From an uncultured Desulfobulbaceae bacterium (lineage in GTDB: Bacteria; Desulfobacterota; Desulfobulbia; Desulfobulbales; BM004), in NCBI GenBank assembly GCA_947258675.1, contig CAMYJP010000090.1, positions 1 to 9,012 on the forward strand: a stretch of DNA of 9,012 bases, written 5' to 3'. Numbering within the stretch: position 1 is the first letter of the stretch; each line of letters opens with the position of its first letter. Position numbers and translations under genes: made by a program. This document shows positions 1-5,341 of this stretch, piece after piece. The notes under the pieces are model-generated. The model was not told where the DNA came from, made no database searches, and saw only the letters and a list, made by a program, of their open reading frames with translations.

Positions 1-41
1 GCGCGTTTTTTCGCGCTTCCCTCTCCAGCCAGATGTTATGC
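1..41 (-). other. attC site, partial (cut by window edge)
   Basis: Left part of an attC recombination site, read on the minus strand. The outer core GCATAAC (35-41) is followed by a GC-rich arm that includes CTGGCTGGAGAGGGAAG. The other arm would lie left of position 1. The core is the reverse complement, with one transition, of GTCATGC, which opens the same cassette at 423-429. That match supports the call. This site closes the cassette carrying the membrane protein at 92-409. Confidence 0.6.
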
Positions 42-91
42 GTTCTATTCTAATTTTATCGGCCGCTTTATCTAATTGGCCCATAAAAGTA

Positions 92-409
92 TTATAATCT
101 ACCTAATGCTTCCATCGCAACTATGTAAAGAACTGCCAAAACCCATATTGCTATTGCTCCCTTGGAAACCGGACTCAACCGCTTCCTCAGAATATCCCTG
201 ATAATACAACCGAAGGTAGAGATAACTATTAACAAAAATATTATTAGCAGGGCAATGGAACCTGATTTCAGTACCAAAACCAATAATCCGGTAACGATGC
301 CAATTACAACTGCTAATCCAAGAGTGCCGTAGATAACCGCTTCTATCGAATCAATAGCGAAAGCTATTCCTTTTCCTATTTTGCCAACAAATCGTTTCAT
401 CAATTCCAT
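92..409 (-). CDS. Small three-helix membrane protein, unknown function
   Basis: A 105-residue protein that I do not recognise. A basic N-terminal stretch (KRFVGKIGKG, about residues 5-14) is followed by about three hydrophobic segments near residues 25-48, 50-70 and 85-102. A basic loop with RDILRKR lies between the second and third, so an inner-membrane protein is likely. ATG at 409 is taken as the start; a second in-frame ATG at 400 (MKRF) is possible, and neither has a strong ribosome binding site. The gene sits alone in its cassette, which opens at core 423-429 and closes with the partial attC at 1-41. About 50 bases between stop and attC hold nothing I recognise. Confidence 0.75.
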   Translation of the reverse strand: MELMKRFVGKIGKGIAFAIDSIEAVIYGTLGLAVVIGIVTGLLVLVLKSGSIALLIIFLLIVISTFGCIIRDILRKRLSPVSKGAIAIWVLAVLYIVAMEALGRL

Positions 410-422
410 TTTGAATTAAATC

Positions 423-555
423 GCATGACGCTGCGTGTCACCCAGCCGGAAGGGAAACAAGGATTACGTAGTTGTTTAAATATCCTGGAAGCACCAAAAT
501 GGGCTAAAAGTAAAGGCGCACGCCCCTTCCGGTCTGGTGCACACGCTTGTTCGCT
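423..555 (-). other. attC site between the 92-409 and 560-922 cassettes
   Basis: A 133-bp attC read on the minus strand. The left core is AGCGAAC (549-555) and the right core GTCATGC (423-429). The arms form a long imperfect inverted repeat: CACCAGACCGGAAGGG against CCCTTCCGGCTGGGTG, the reverse complement of CACCCAGCCGGAAGGG, with the offset bases typical of attC stems. The right core pairs with the left core of the site at 1-41, as expected for one cassette. The left core does not pair with the start of the intron-bearing cassette (GTTAGCC at 1773-1779). Confidence 0.85.
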
Positions 556-559
556 TCCA

Positions 560-922
560 CTACCTTAGATGATAATGATAAAATACAAATTCCAAAGTTT
601 CATTCAGATCATCTGATTGGTAGGACGGATATTTTTTAATGAAATCGCCTGTAACCAAATGAAGGCCTGACCCATCAGATTTCTCAGCGTAGCTCTTATT
701 AAAAGCCTCACTATTTGACTTCACATATTGAATAGCATCATTGTGAACAATGATCGCATCATCAAGATAGCTCTTATATTCATCTTTTGATAATCCCGGG
801 AATCGCCTTTTCATGGCATAAATTGCTTTTGACTCATTTTTCCCGTAGCTGTCATAATCAATGAGACGTTGAGCAGTTTCTAAAGCGATTTGTTGAATTT
901 TAATTTTATCTGATTGTTTCAT
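560..922 (-). CDS. Cassette protein of 120 aa, unknown function
   Basis: I do not recognise this protein. It is hydrophilic and looks mostly helical, starts MKQSDKIKIQQIALETAQ, and has neither a membrane segment nor a signal peptide. ATG at 922 is chosen because the 14 codons upstream in this frame lie inside the 3' end of the group II intron (domain VI region). The leader TTTAAAATA has no clear Shine-Dalgarno sequence. The gene stops at TAG 560-562, five bases before the attC core. The intron occupies the whole space between the upstream attC and this gene. The transcript therefore carries the intron as its leader, and splicing would bring the attC next to the start codon. Confidence 0.7.
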   Translation of the reverse strand: MKQSDKIKIQQIALETAQRLIDYDSYGKNESKAIYAMKRRFPGLSKDEYKSYLDDAIIVHNDAIQYVKSNSEAFNKSYAEKSDGSGLHLVTGDFIKKYPSYQSDDLNETLEFVFYHYHLR

Positions 923-944
923 TATTTTAAAGACCGGGTAGCCG

Positions 945-962
945 GGGGCTGTCACCAGCCCC
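945..962 (-). ncRNA. Group II intron domain VI hairpin
   Basis: On the minus strand GGGGCTG and CAGCCCC form a perfect 7-bp stem closed by a GTGA tetraloop, a few bases 3' of domain V. The following GGCTACCC offers an unpaired A near the expected 3' end, but a lariat branch point cannot be assigned from sequence alone. Confidence 0.65.
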
Positions 963-973
963 AAGCCCCCTCA

Positions 974-1007
974 GAACCACGCTTGAAAGTTTCCCTTCAC
1001 GCGGCTC
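974..1007 (-). ncRNA. Group II intron domain V (catalytic core)
   Basis: Exactly 34 nt on the minus strand, starting GAGCCGCGTG and ending GCGTGGTTC. Hand folding gives nine pairs, a two-base AA bulge on the 3' side, then five pairs closed by a GAAA tetraloop. The AGC catalytic triad is at positions 2-4. Length, triad, bulge and tetraloop all match the domain V consensus with no obvious lesion, so the ribozyme may still be active. Confidence 0.9.
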
Positions 1008-1143
1008 AAGCCTCCCATAAGGCAAGCCCTTGTTGGGCCACCCGCCGGAGTGAATTATATTCAAACCAACTTTGCGATACAAGCTGACAGTCACAATGCC
1101 TTTCGGCGGAAGGCGCACCAGCAAGCCTAATGGCCGCCGTCAT
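1006..1143 (-). pseudogene. Remnant of group IIC intron reverse transcriptase ORF
   Basis: A 45-codon ORF placed where the intron-encoded protein normally begins, after domain III. Its first residues, MTAAIRLAGAPSAE, resemble the N terminus of class C group II reverse transcriptases, which often begin MTA and soon have GAPS. After that, the palm (YADD), X and endonuclease regions are absent. The frame runs through the 3' part of domain IV and ends with a TGA that overlaps the first bases of domain V. Such proteins are usually about 400 or more residues, so roughly 1.2 kb appears to have been lost in one internal deletion. The remnant is unlikely to have function. The likeness to the family's N terminus is from memory. 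Confidence 0.6.
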
Positions 1144-1772
1144 TTGCTTTCCTTCCTCGATGTGATTCTCTCAGTGTTCTCGCAACGGGACACCTGCCCG
1201 GGCGCCGACCATTGGCACCCGCCGGATGTCAGCTCCCTTTCGGGTCGGGCAAAGTTTGAACCCGTATCCACCCCATTACAAGGTGGCATTCGCTTCTTCC
1301 TGCATCTCAGGCCCGCACCTCCATCAGTGTGCCTTACGGTTTCACCTGCCTGACTATATCAGGCGGAGATACGGGGTTTCCACGTTCCGCATAATTGATC
1401 CGATGAGTGACTTAGGTGCGCCCTGGACACCGGCGGTTCTACAGTTCCGTGCAAGCACGTTAGAGATTTGCAACCTGACCGCATACGACTCACACAAGGG
1501 AGACGTCTTTAACCTATTAAACCTCAGTAGGTTGGTCCGGCTTGACGATGCGTGCGGACATTCAAATAATTTCACCATATCACTCGTCCCTAGCCCTTAA
1601 CCGGGGAGGCTTCCCGGAGGGGTCGGCCTGTCACCATTTCGACCCAATTCGGTACATTGTCCGTGGGGCTTCGCACCCCGTCAACAGCCCAACGGCAGCA
1701 CGCCCACGTAGGGACTGGCAGGAACATGCCAGGTACTCTTTCCATACACTCAATTATGCGACCTCGTGTCGC

Positions 1773-1878
1773 GGCTAACGTCCGCCGGTGAGCAGCGGCC
1801 TAAATAATGTCCAAGCTGGCACGAACTTTACGTAAAACCGCTATCTTCACGCCGTCTGCTCCAGTGGTCTTGTTAGAA
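1773..1878 (-). other. attC site between the intron cassette and the 1873-2337 gene
   Basis: A 106-bp attC on the minus strand. The left core is TTCTAAC (1872-1878) and the right core GTTAGCC (1773-1779). The arms CACTGGAGCAGACGGC and GCCGCTGCTCACCGGC are complementary with offset bases. The central spacer contains GCGGTTTTACGTAAAG. It belongs to the same family as the sites at 3008-3111 and 5193-5333. The left core pairs with the start of the 1873-2337 cassette (GTTAGAA). The group II intron begins directly beyond the right core. Confidence 0.9.
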
Positions 1879-2337
1879 GGCATAACGCCTTGTACTCCTG
1901 CGCTCTTTGGTTGGATCATGCTGGCCACACCAGCCATATTCCTTATAAACATGCTTTTTGCTTAAGTCATCCGTAATAGTAACACGGCACATGAACGGAT
2001 CACCCCAGGTCCATTTAGACATTGTATGCCTTTTTGTAGGGACAACATTGAATTCTATTTCAACGATAGCATCAGCTACCTGATGTTCCTCTATACCTTT
2101 TTTCACAAGTTGATTAAGAAAATATTCATGATAAGGCAAAGCTACTCTTTTACTGTACTTAAATTTAGGGGAAGATTCTCCTGTAACTAAATTCAAAATG
2201 AATTTATTATCCCCTTTTACAGATGCCATTTGATAAAAAATACCCATAGCCCAGTAACCATCAACATCATTATTTCGTGATATAAAACTACTCGCTATTC
2301 CTGAGGCTACACCTCTGAGTTCCTTTCTTCGTGGCAT
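1873..2337 (-). CDS. Cassette protein of 154 aa, unknown function
   Basis: A soluble protein of 154 residues that I cannot assign to a named family. It begins MPRRKELRGVASGIASSFIS, with NNDVDGYWAMG next, and its C-terminal part is rich in Trp, Cys and charged residues (KWTWGDPFMC, YGWCGQHDP). There is no signal peptide or membrane segment. ATG at 2337 lies 14 bases after the cassette's opening core and has no clear Shine-Dalgarno sequence. The last codons, CGT TAT GCC TTC TAA (RYAF stop), run into the attC: the stop codon is part of the core TTCTAAC. The coding sequence just before it also contains a core-like GTTATGC. Confidence 0.75.
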   Translation of the reverse strand: MPRRKELRGVASGIASSFISRNNDVDGYWAMGIFYQMASVKGDNKFILNLVTGESSPKFKYSKRVALPYHEYFLNQLVKKGIEEHQVADAIVEIEFNVVPTKRHTMSKWTWGDPFMCRVTITDDLSKKHVYKEYGWCGQHDPTKERRSTRRYAF

Positions 2338-2351
2338 AGATTTATATTGCC

Positions 2352-2456
2352 TTCTAACGTTTTGAGCTAACCTACCGGCCTCCTTACTTTCGTGCCTGCA
2401 CTGGCCTTTACGAAAACCGCATAGTTGTCCCGGTTAGGTTCAGCGATTGGTTGGGG
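2352..2456 (-). other. attC site between the 1873-2337 and 2461-3000 genes
   Basis: A 105-bp attC on the minus strand with left core CCCCAAC (2450-2456) and right core GTTAGAA (2352-2358). Arms CTGAACCTAACCGG and CCGGTAGGTTAGCTC pair with offsets. The spacer includes GCGGTTTTCGTAAAGG, shared with other sites here, although the arms belong to a different family. Each core pairs with the opposite end of its own cassette: CCCCAAC with GTTGGGG at 3008-3014, and GTTAGAA with TTCTAAC at 1872-1878. Confidence 0.9.
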
Positions 2457-2460
2457 CTAC

Positions 2461-3000
2461 CTATTTTTTCATACCTATTTCTTCAACCTTGTACTCGGGT
2501 ATTTCGAGTTGTGAATCGTATTTTGGAAACGCCTCGTGCAGTTTTCCTTTATCAGCTCCCCGACAATCGACAAAATACCAGTCACCCCCACTTGCATCGC
2601 GCGCCGCAATATAGCAAGACTGCACAAAAACCGTTTTTGAGCTACTTTCGATAATTCCTTCATAGGGTACAACAGCCAGCAGCTTATCTCCAACTAACTT
2701 AGCATCCGTCGGATCAGCAAACTTCATCGAATGAATTTGGAAAGCAGTTGCGTTCGAAGGTTCGAACATCTTTCTTAAATGTTCAATTAGGGCTTGTTTG
2801 CCACCTACCATTTCAACTATTTTGGGTTCTGTGAGTTCGGCGATACTTGCATGATCCCTCGTAATTATTGCAGCCGACATAGTGGCAGATCTTTTATTTA
2901 TCTCCTCAATTAAAGTTGATGTGAGTTTCTTGTCAGGGTCTACGTTGCAACCCGCCCATAAGGCTAATAAGACAAAACAGAAATATAAAGAGGTCTTCAT
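2461..3000 (-). CDS. Putative lipoprotein of 179 aa, possibly NTF2/SnoaL-like
   Basis: The N terminus, MKTSLYFCFVLLALWAGCNV, is a lipoprotein signal: Lys at residue 2, a hydrophobic core, and lipobox LWAGC with Cys18 as the lipidated residue. Asn at +2 does not suggest inner-membrane retention, so an outer-membrane anchor facing the periplasm is likely. The mature part has a helix-rich stretch (LIEEINKRSATMSAAIITRDHASIAEL, split here only by description, about residues 30-56), then strand-like segments such as KLLAVVPYEG and TVFVQSCYIA, and DWYFVDCRG. That order and length suggest an NTF2/SnoaL (DUF4440-type) cone fold, but this is inference. ATG at 3000 lies only about 8 bases after the core GTTGGGG, with no clear Shine-Dalgarno sequence. 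The cassette holds only this gene. Confidence 0.8.
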   Translation of the reverse strand: MKTSLYFCFVLLALWAGCNVDPDKKLTSTLIEEINKRSATMSAAIITRDHASIAELTEPKIVEMVGGKQALIEHLRKMFEPSNATAFQIHSMKFADPTDAKLVGDKLLAVVPYEGIIESSSKTVFVQSCYIAARDASGGDWYFVDCRGADKGKLHEAFPKYDSQLEIPEYKVEEIGMKK

Positions 3001-3007
3001 TTATATG

Positions 3008-3111
3008 CCCCAACGCTGCCGGTGAGCAGCGGCCTAATTAGAAACAAATCTTGCACGGCCTTTACGATAACCCGCTATCTACACGCCGTCTGCTCCACTG
3101 GATTGTTGGGT
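3008..3111 (-). other. attC site between the 2461-3000 and 3127-4305 genes
   Basis: A 104-bp attC on the minus strand. The left core is ACCCAAC (3105-3111) and the right core GTTGGGG (3008-3014). Arms CAGTGGAGCAGACGGC and GCCGCTGCTCACCGGC pair. The spacer contains GCGGGTTATCGTAAAG. It is nearly the same as the site at 1773-1878 and the uninterrupted parts of 5193-5333. The cores pair with the far ends of their own cassettes: ACCCAAC with GTTGGGT at 4325-4331. Confidence 0.9.
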
Positions 3112-3126
3112 GCAATCTCATAAATG

Positions 3127-4305
3127 CTAGAGACGTCCTAGGACGACCAGCTGATCAGATAGAAAGATATCTTGGTACTTGTCCTTATACTTTGTGACTA
3201 CTACTACAATTCGTTTGGAATCTGGTGACCATGATAATTCTCGAACCCTGCCCTCGGTGACCCAAGAGAGAGTCATGCGGCTATCTTTACGGTTCGAAAT
3301 ATTCACAGTTCCAGCTCCCAATTGTGCTATGTAGTGCCCGTTGGGACTAATGAACCCTGGATCGTCACTTTCAGTTGAAAGATTTTTCTCAGATAAGGTG
3401 TCTTTGCTCGTGAGCGTTCGCCAGCCATTTTCATAAATCATCAATTTTCCATCTGAGTTAAGACCGAAGCCCAAATTTACAATGCCTAACCGATGTGTAC
3501 CCCAGCCGTAGACAATTCTGTGAGGATTCCCAAGTTCCAATAGTTCATAAGTATAAGAATCCGCAAGATATACCCCTGGCCCATCTGGACGCATACGAAT
3601 AACCATAACCCTCCCGCCTATGAACTGCTTCGAATCGATTAATTGATAAAGGCCGTGATCTTTGGTAGGAGCATAAAGCAGCTGACTCTCCTTGGAAGTT
3701 ACTGTGACGCTGCCAACTCCAACATTCCCTCCATAAGCACCATTTACCGCGTCGGAAAGAGAGTAAAGAACGCTGTCGCCTACAGGAGAGAATATGGGAT
3801 CAGAAAAATACCCAGAATCAGGTGCTGCTATTGTGCTTGTGACCTTAGTTGATCGGTTGTATATTCTAATTTCATTGCCTTCGAGAGTCTTAGCAAGTAC
3901 TCGGAACCCAGAAATAGGCTTTTTCTGATGTGCATAGGTTATCTTGTTTCCATCAGGAGAAAATGATGGCGACCACCCCCAATCCAACCGTTCTAGCTTC
4001 TTGTCTCCAACGCGTGCGACTAATATTTCTGGATCTTCAAAACGCTCATCTGTTTCTATGCGCTTTCGATATTCTGCCAATTTTTTTTCAGGAACTAGCT
4101 CTGCTTCATGACCATCAGGTACGTGAAATTTACGAACGTAGGCGATCTCGTCGCTATGTGGAGAAAAGGTGGGTCCGTAAACTTCGTGGTTTAGCTCTTG
4201 CCAACGCCAAACAATTTCCCAGTTGCGCTGCTCCCCGGTCGCTTGGATGGTAGAAAGACAGATCATCAAAACAACACATAAAATTGTAATGAATAACCTA
4301 AACAT
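3127..4305 (-). CDS. Secreted PD40/TolB-like beta-propeller protein
   Basis: A 392-residue exported protein. ATG at 4305 is chosen because AAGGAG lies seven bases upstream, the best ribosome binding site in the window. The longer reading frame upstream passes through the attC. MFRLFITILCVVLMICLSTI is a signal peptide, with likely cleavage around QATG-EQ. The rest carries about five WD40-like (PD40) blades marked by SPDG-type motifs: FSPHSDEIAYV, FSPDGNKITYA, FSPVGDSVLYS, ISPNGHYIAQ and SWSPDSKRIVVV. Such propellers, best known from TolB and periplasmic or cell-surface sensors, bind proteins or ligands. No enzyme domain is attached, so a binding role outside the cytoplasm is the safest reading. 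The gene is single in its cassette and close to full blade count, with no sign of truncation. Confidence 0.85.
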   Translation of the reverse strand: MFRLFITILCVVLMICLSTIQATGEQRNWEIVWRWQELNHEVYGPTFSPHSDEIAYVRKFHVPDGHEAELVPEKKLAEYRKRIETDERFEDPEILVARVGDKKLERLDWGWSPSFSPDGNKITYAHQKKPISGFRVLAKTLEGNEIRIYNRSTKVTSTIAAPDSGYFSDPIFSPVGDSVLYSLSDAVNGAYGGNVGVGSVTVTSKESQLLYAPTKDHGLYQLIDSKQFIGGRVMVIRMRPDGPGVYLADSYTYELLELGNPHRIVYGWGTHRLGIVNLGFGLNSDGKLMIYENGWRTLTSKDTLSEKNLSTESDDPGFISPNGHYIAQLGAGTVNISNRKDSRMTLSWVTEGRVRELSWSPDSKRIVVVVTKYKDKYQDIFLSDQLVVLGRL

Positions 4306-4320
4306 GCATTTACTCCTTCT
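4306..4320 (-). promoter_or_regulatory. Strong ribosome binding site of the propeller gene
   Basis: AGAAGGAGTAAATGC precedes ATG 4305 on the minus strand, giving AAGGAG with a 7-base spacer. It sits just inside the cassette, about 5 bases from the attC core at 4325-4331. It fixes the start and excludes the 34 upstream codons of the open frame. Most other cassettes here lack such a site. Confidence 0.8.
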
Positions 4321-4324
4321 GTGC

Positions 4325-4416
4325 ACCCAACGACCTGTATCACCAGCGGCGACAATCAAACTTGCCGCGTCAGCGCCGCCGCGCTTCTCGCCGTCTGGTG
4401 AATGCAATTGTTATCC
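4325..4416 (-). other. attC site between the propeller and methyltransferase genes
   Basis: A 92-bp attC on the minus strand with left core GGATAAC (4410-4416) and right core GTTGGGT (4325-4331). Arms CACCAGACGGCG and CGCCGCTGGTG pair with an offset base, and GC-rich inner sequence with CGGCGGCGC extends the stem. The left core corresponds, with two transitions, to GCTATCT at 5193-5199, the start of the methyltransferase cassette. Confidence 0.85.
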
Positions 4417-5162
4417 TATTTCTTCTTCATTACAAAAAATTCATAGCCGAAAAAATTGGAATATTTCCTATAGAAAACTGCTTCACTTTGAAATCCGTCA
4501 AATACAGCTAATGCAACCTCATTTCCTTCATATTTCTCATTCAGTCGAGGTAATTCTTTTTCCATTGGCAAGTAATAGTTATTGATCCATGCTGATTCAG
4601 GTAAAGTGAAATTTGAGACTAAAGCGAATCCTTCTTTTTTGATTAACTCAAGATTATCTTCAAAATTTTTAATATCTGGATACTCACTCTCAAAGTATTC
4701 TACTACAGGGGACTGAGGATTGGGGGTTGTGTATACAATTTCAGTAACAGCTAAATAGCCATTTTCTTTCAAAAGCTGATGGCAGCGCTTTAGTCCATTT
4801 TCAAATCCCATAAAATATAATGCACCTTCCGACCATATAATATCAAAGGTGCCTTCCTTGAAATCCATATCTAACATTGATATGTTTTTGGGAATTATTT
4901 TTTCTTCAATTTTTTGTTTTCTTGCATGTTCCATTAATAAATCTAGAAAGGCTTGGTGGTTATCTAAAGCAATAATTTTACCATTTGAAATTTCTGCTAA
5001 TTCTATAGTTTGCATTCCCTGACCACACCCTATATCCAGAATAAAGGGAGGAGTTTGAAAACGGGGGATCATGTTAAAAGCACGCCGGGTATATTCATTG
5101 GCTCCAGGGCCACTTCGGGGTAGTGCTTCGCATAATTCATATATATATTCAAGTCCTTTGAT
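4416..5162 (-). CDS. Class I SAM-dependent methyltransferase, non-standard start
   Basis: A Rossmann-fold methyltransferase. Counting from an assumed start at 5162, motif I ILDIGCGQG (about residues 41-49) forms the SAM-binding loop and IIALDNH supplies the acidic ribose-binding residue. Further on come LDMDFKEGTFDIIWSEGALY (motif II region) and a post-core LLKENGYLAVTE. The substrate is unknown; small-molecule methyltransferases (Methyltransf_11/25 type) look like this. The start is odd. In this frame no ATG or GTG lies between a TTG at 5232-5234, inside the attC, and Met at codon 31 from 5162, which lies too close to motif I. AAAGAGG at 5169-5175 stands 6 bases before an ATC (5160-5162), so I place the start there. 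ATA at 5184-5186 or the TTG are alternatives. The stop TAG overlaps the attC core by one base. Confidence 0.8.
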   Translation of the reverse strand: MKGLEYIYELCEALPRSGPGANEYTRRAFNMIPRFQTPPFILDIGCGQGMQTIELAEISNGKIIALDNHQAFLDLLMEHARKQKIEEKIIPKNISMLDMDFKEGTFDIIWSEGALYFMGFENGLKRCHQLLKENGYLAVTEIVYTTPNPQSPVVEYFESEYPDIKNFEDNLELIKKEGFALVSNFTLPESAWINNYYLPMEKELPRLNEKYEGNEVALAVFDGFQSEAVFYRKYSNFFGYEFFVMKKK

Positions 5163-5168
5163 AGGATA

Positions 5169-5175
5169 CCTCTTT
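5169..5175 (-). promoter_or_regulatory. Ribosome binding site before a candidate ATC start
   Basis: AAAGAGG on the minus strand is followed by TATCCT and then ATC AAA GGA CTT. The spacing of 6 is ideal for a start at 5162, yet the codon is ATC. Either this rare initiator is used, or the original ATG mutated and translation is weak. Confidence 0.45.
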
Positions 5176-5192
5176 GATTTATTTATGTTTAA

Positions 5193-5333
5193 AGATAGCG
5201 CCCGACGGTGAGCAGCGGCCTGAATTAATACCAACCTTGCACGGCCTCTACGAAAAACCGCTATCTACACGCCGCCGTGCCGTGGCGAAGCTCGAAGAGC
5301 GAAGACTGGTCTGCTCCACTGGCTTTGTTCGGG
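5193..5333 (-). other. attC site with an internal insertion, before the TIR cassette's end
   Basis: A 141-bp attC on the minus strand, with left core CCCGAAC (5327-5333) and right core GCTATCT (5193-5199). Arms CAGTGGAGCAGAC and GCCGCTGCTCACCG match the family at 1773-1878 and 3008-3111, with the spacer GCGGTTTTTCGTAGAG. Compared with those sites it carries about 35 extra bases (5275-5309) between the left arm and the spacer. The right core is unusual: GC replaces the near-invariant GT at its first two positions. It is assigned by alignment with the sister sites and by its pairing with GGATAAC of the same cassette. Confidence 0.8.
5275..5309. repeat. 35-bp insertion in one attC arm
   Basis: Absent from the two sister attC sites, which read CGCCG directly into TCTGCTCCACTGG on the plus strand. 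The insert contains a small hairpin, GCTCGAAGAGC, flanked by GAAG repeats, and would lengthen the extruded stem-loop. Its origin is unknown; slippage or a fragment of another attC loop are possibilities. Confidence 0.6.
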
Positions 5334-5341
5334 TTCTCAGT

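Larger units (their letters stand above)
930..1771 (-). mobile_element. Group IIC-type intron lacking its reverse transcriptase ORF
   Basis: Minus-strand RNA with the hallmarks of a bacterial class C group II intron. There is a canonical 34-nt domain V (974-1007), a domain VI hairpin (945-962), and about 600 bases of structured domain I-III sequence upstream with many short hairpins, for example GGGGTGCGAAGCCCC. The reverse transcriptase ORF that normally fills domain IV is reduced to a 45-codon remnant (1006-1143). Ends are approximate. The 5' end is probably close to 1771, where a GCGAC/GTCGC hairpin abuts the attC core GTTAGCC. A GTGTATGG at 1742-1749 is an alternative start. The 3' end lies around 930-941. 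It reads in the same direction as the cassettes and sits between an attC and the 560-922 gene. Class C introns are known to target hairpins such as terminators and attC sites. Without its own protein it could move only with help from a related intron. Confidence 0.8.

Noticed and set aside
1072..1778. Overlapping plus-strand open frames of 78 to 124 codons and a 74-codon minus-strand frame (1354-1578)
   Set aside because: They lie wholly inside the structured group II intron RNA, have odd composition (many Arg, Pro, Ser, Cys), and no family likeness or ribosome binding site. GC-rich ribozyme sequence leaves such frames open by chance.
2475..2693. 72-codon minus-strand frame within the lipoprotein gene
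   Set aside because: It is an out-of-frame shadow of the well-supported lipoprotein gene.
3643..4585. Plus-strand frames of 69 to 120 codons opposite the propeller and methyltransferase genes
   Set aside because: They are antisense to genes with clear domains, have no recognisable motif, and go against the uniform direction of the array.
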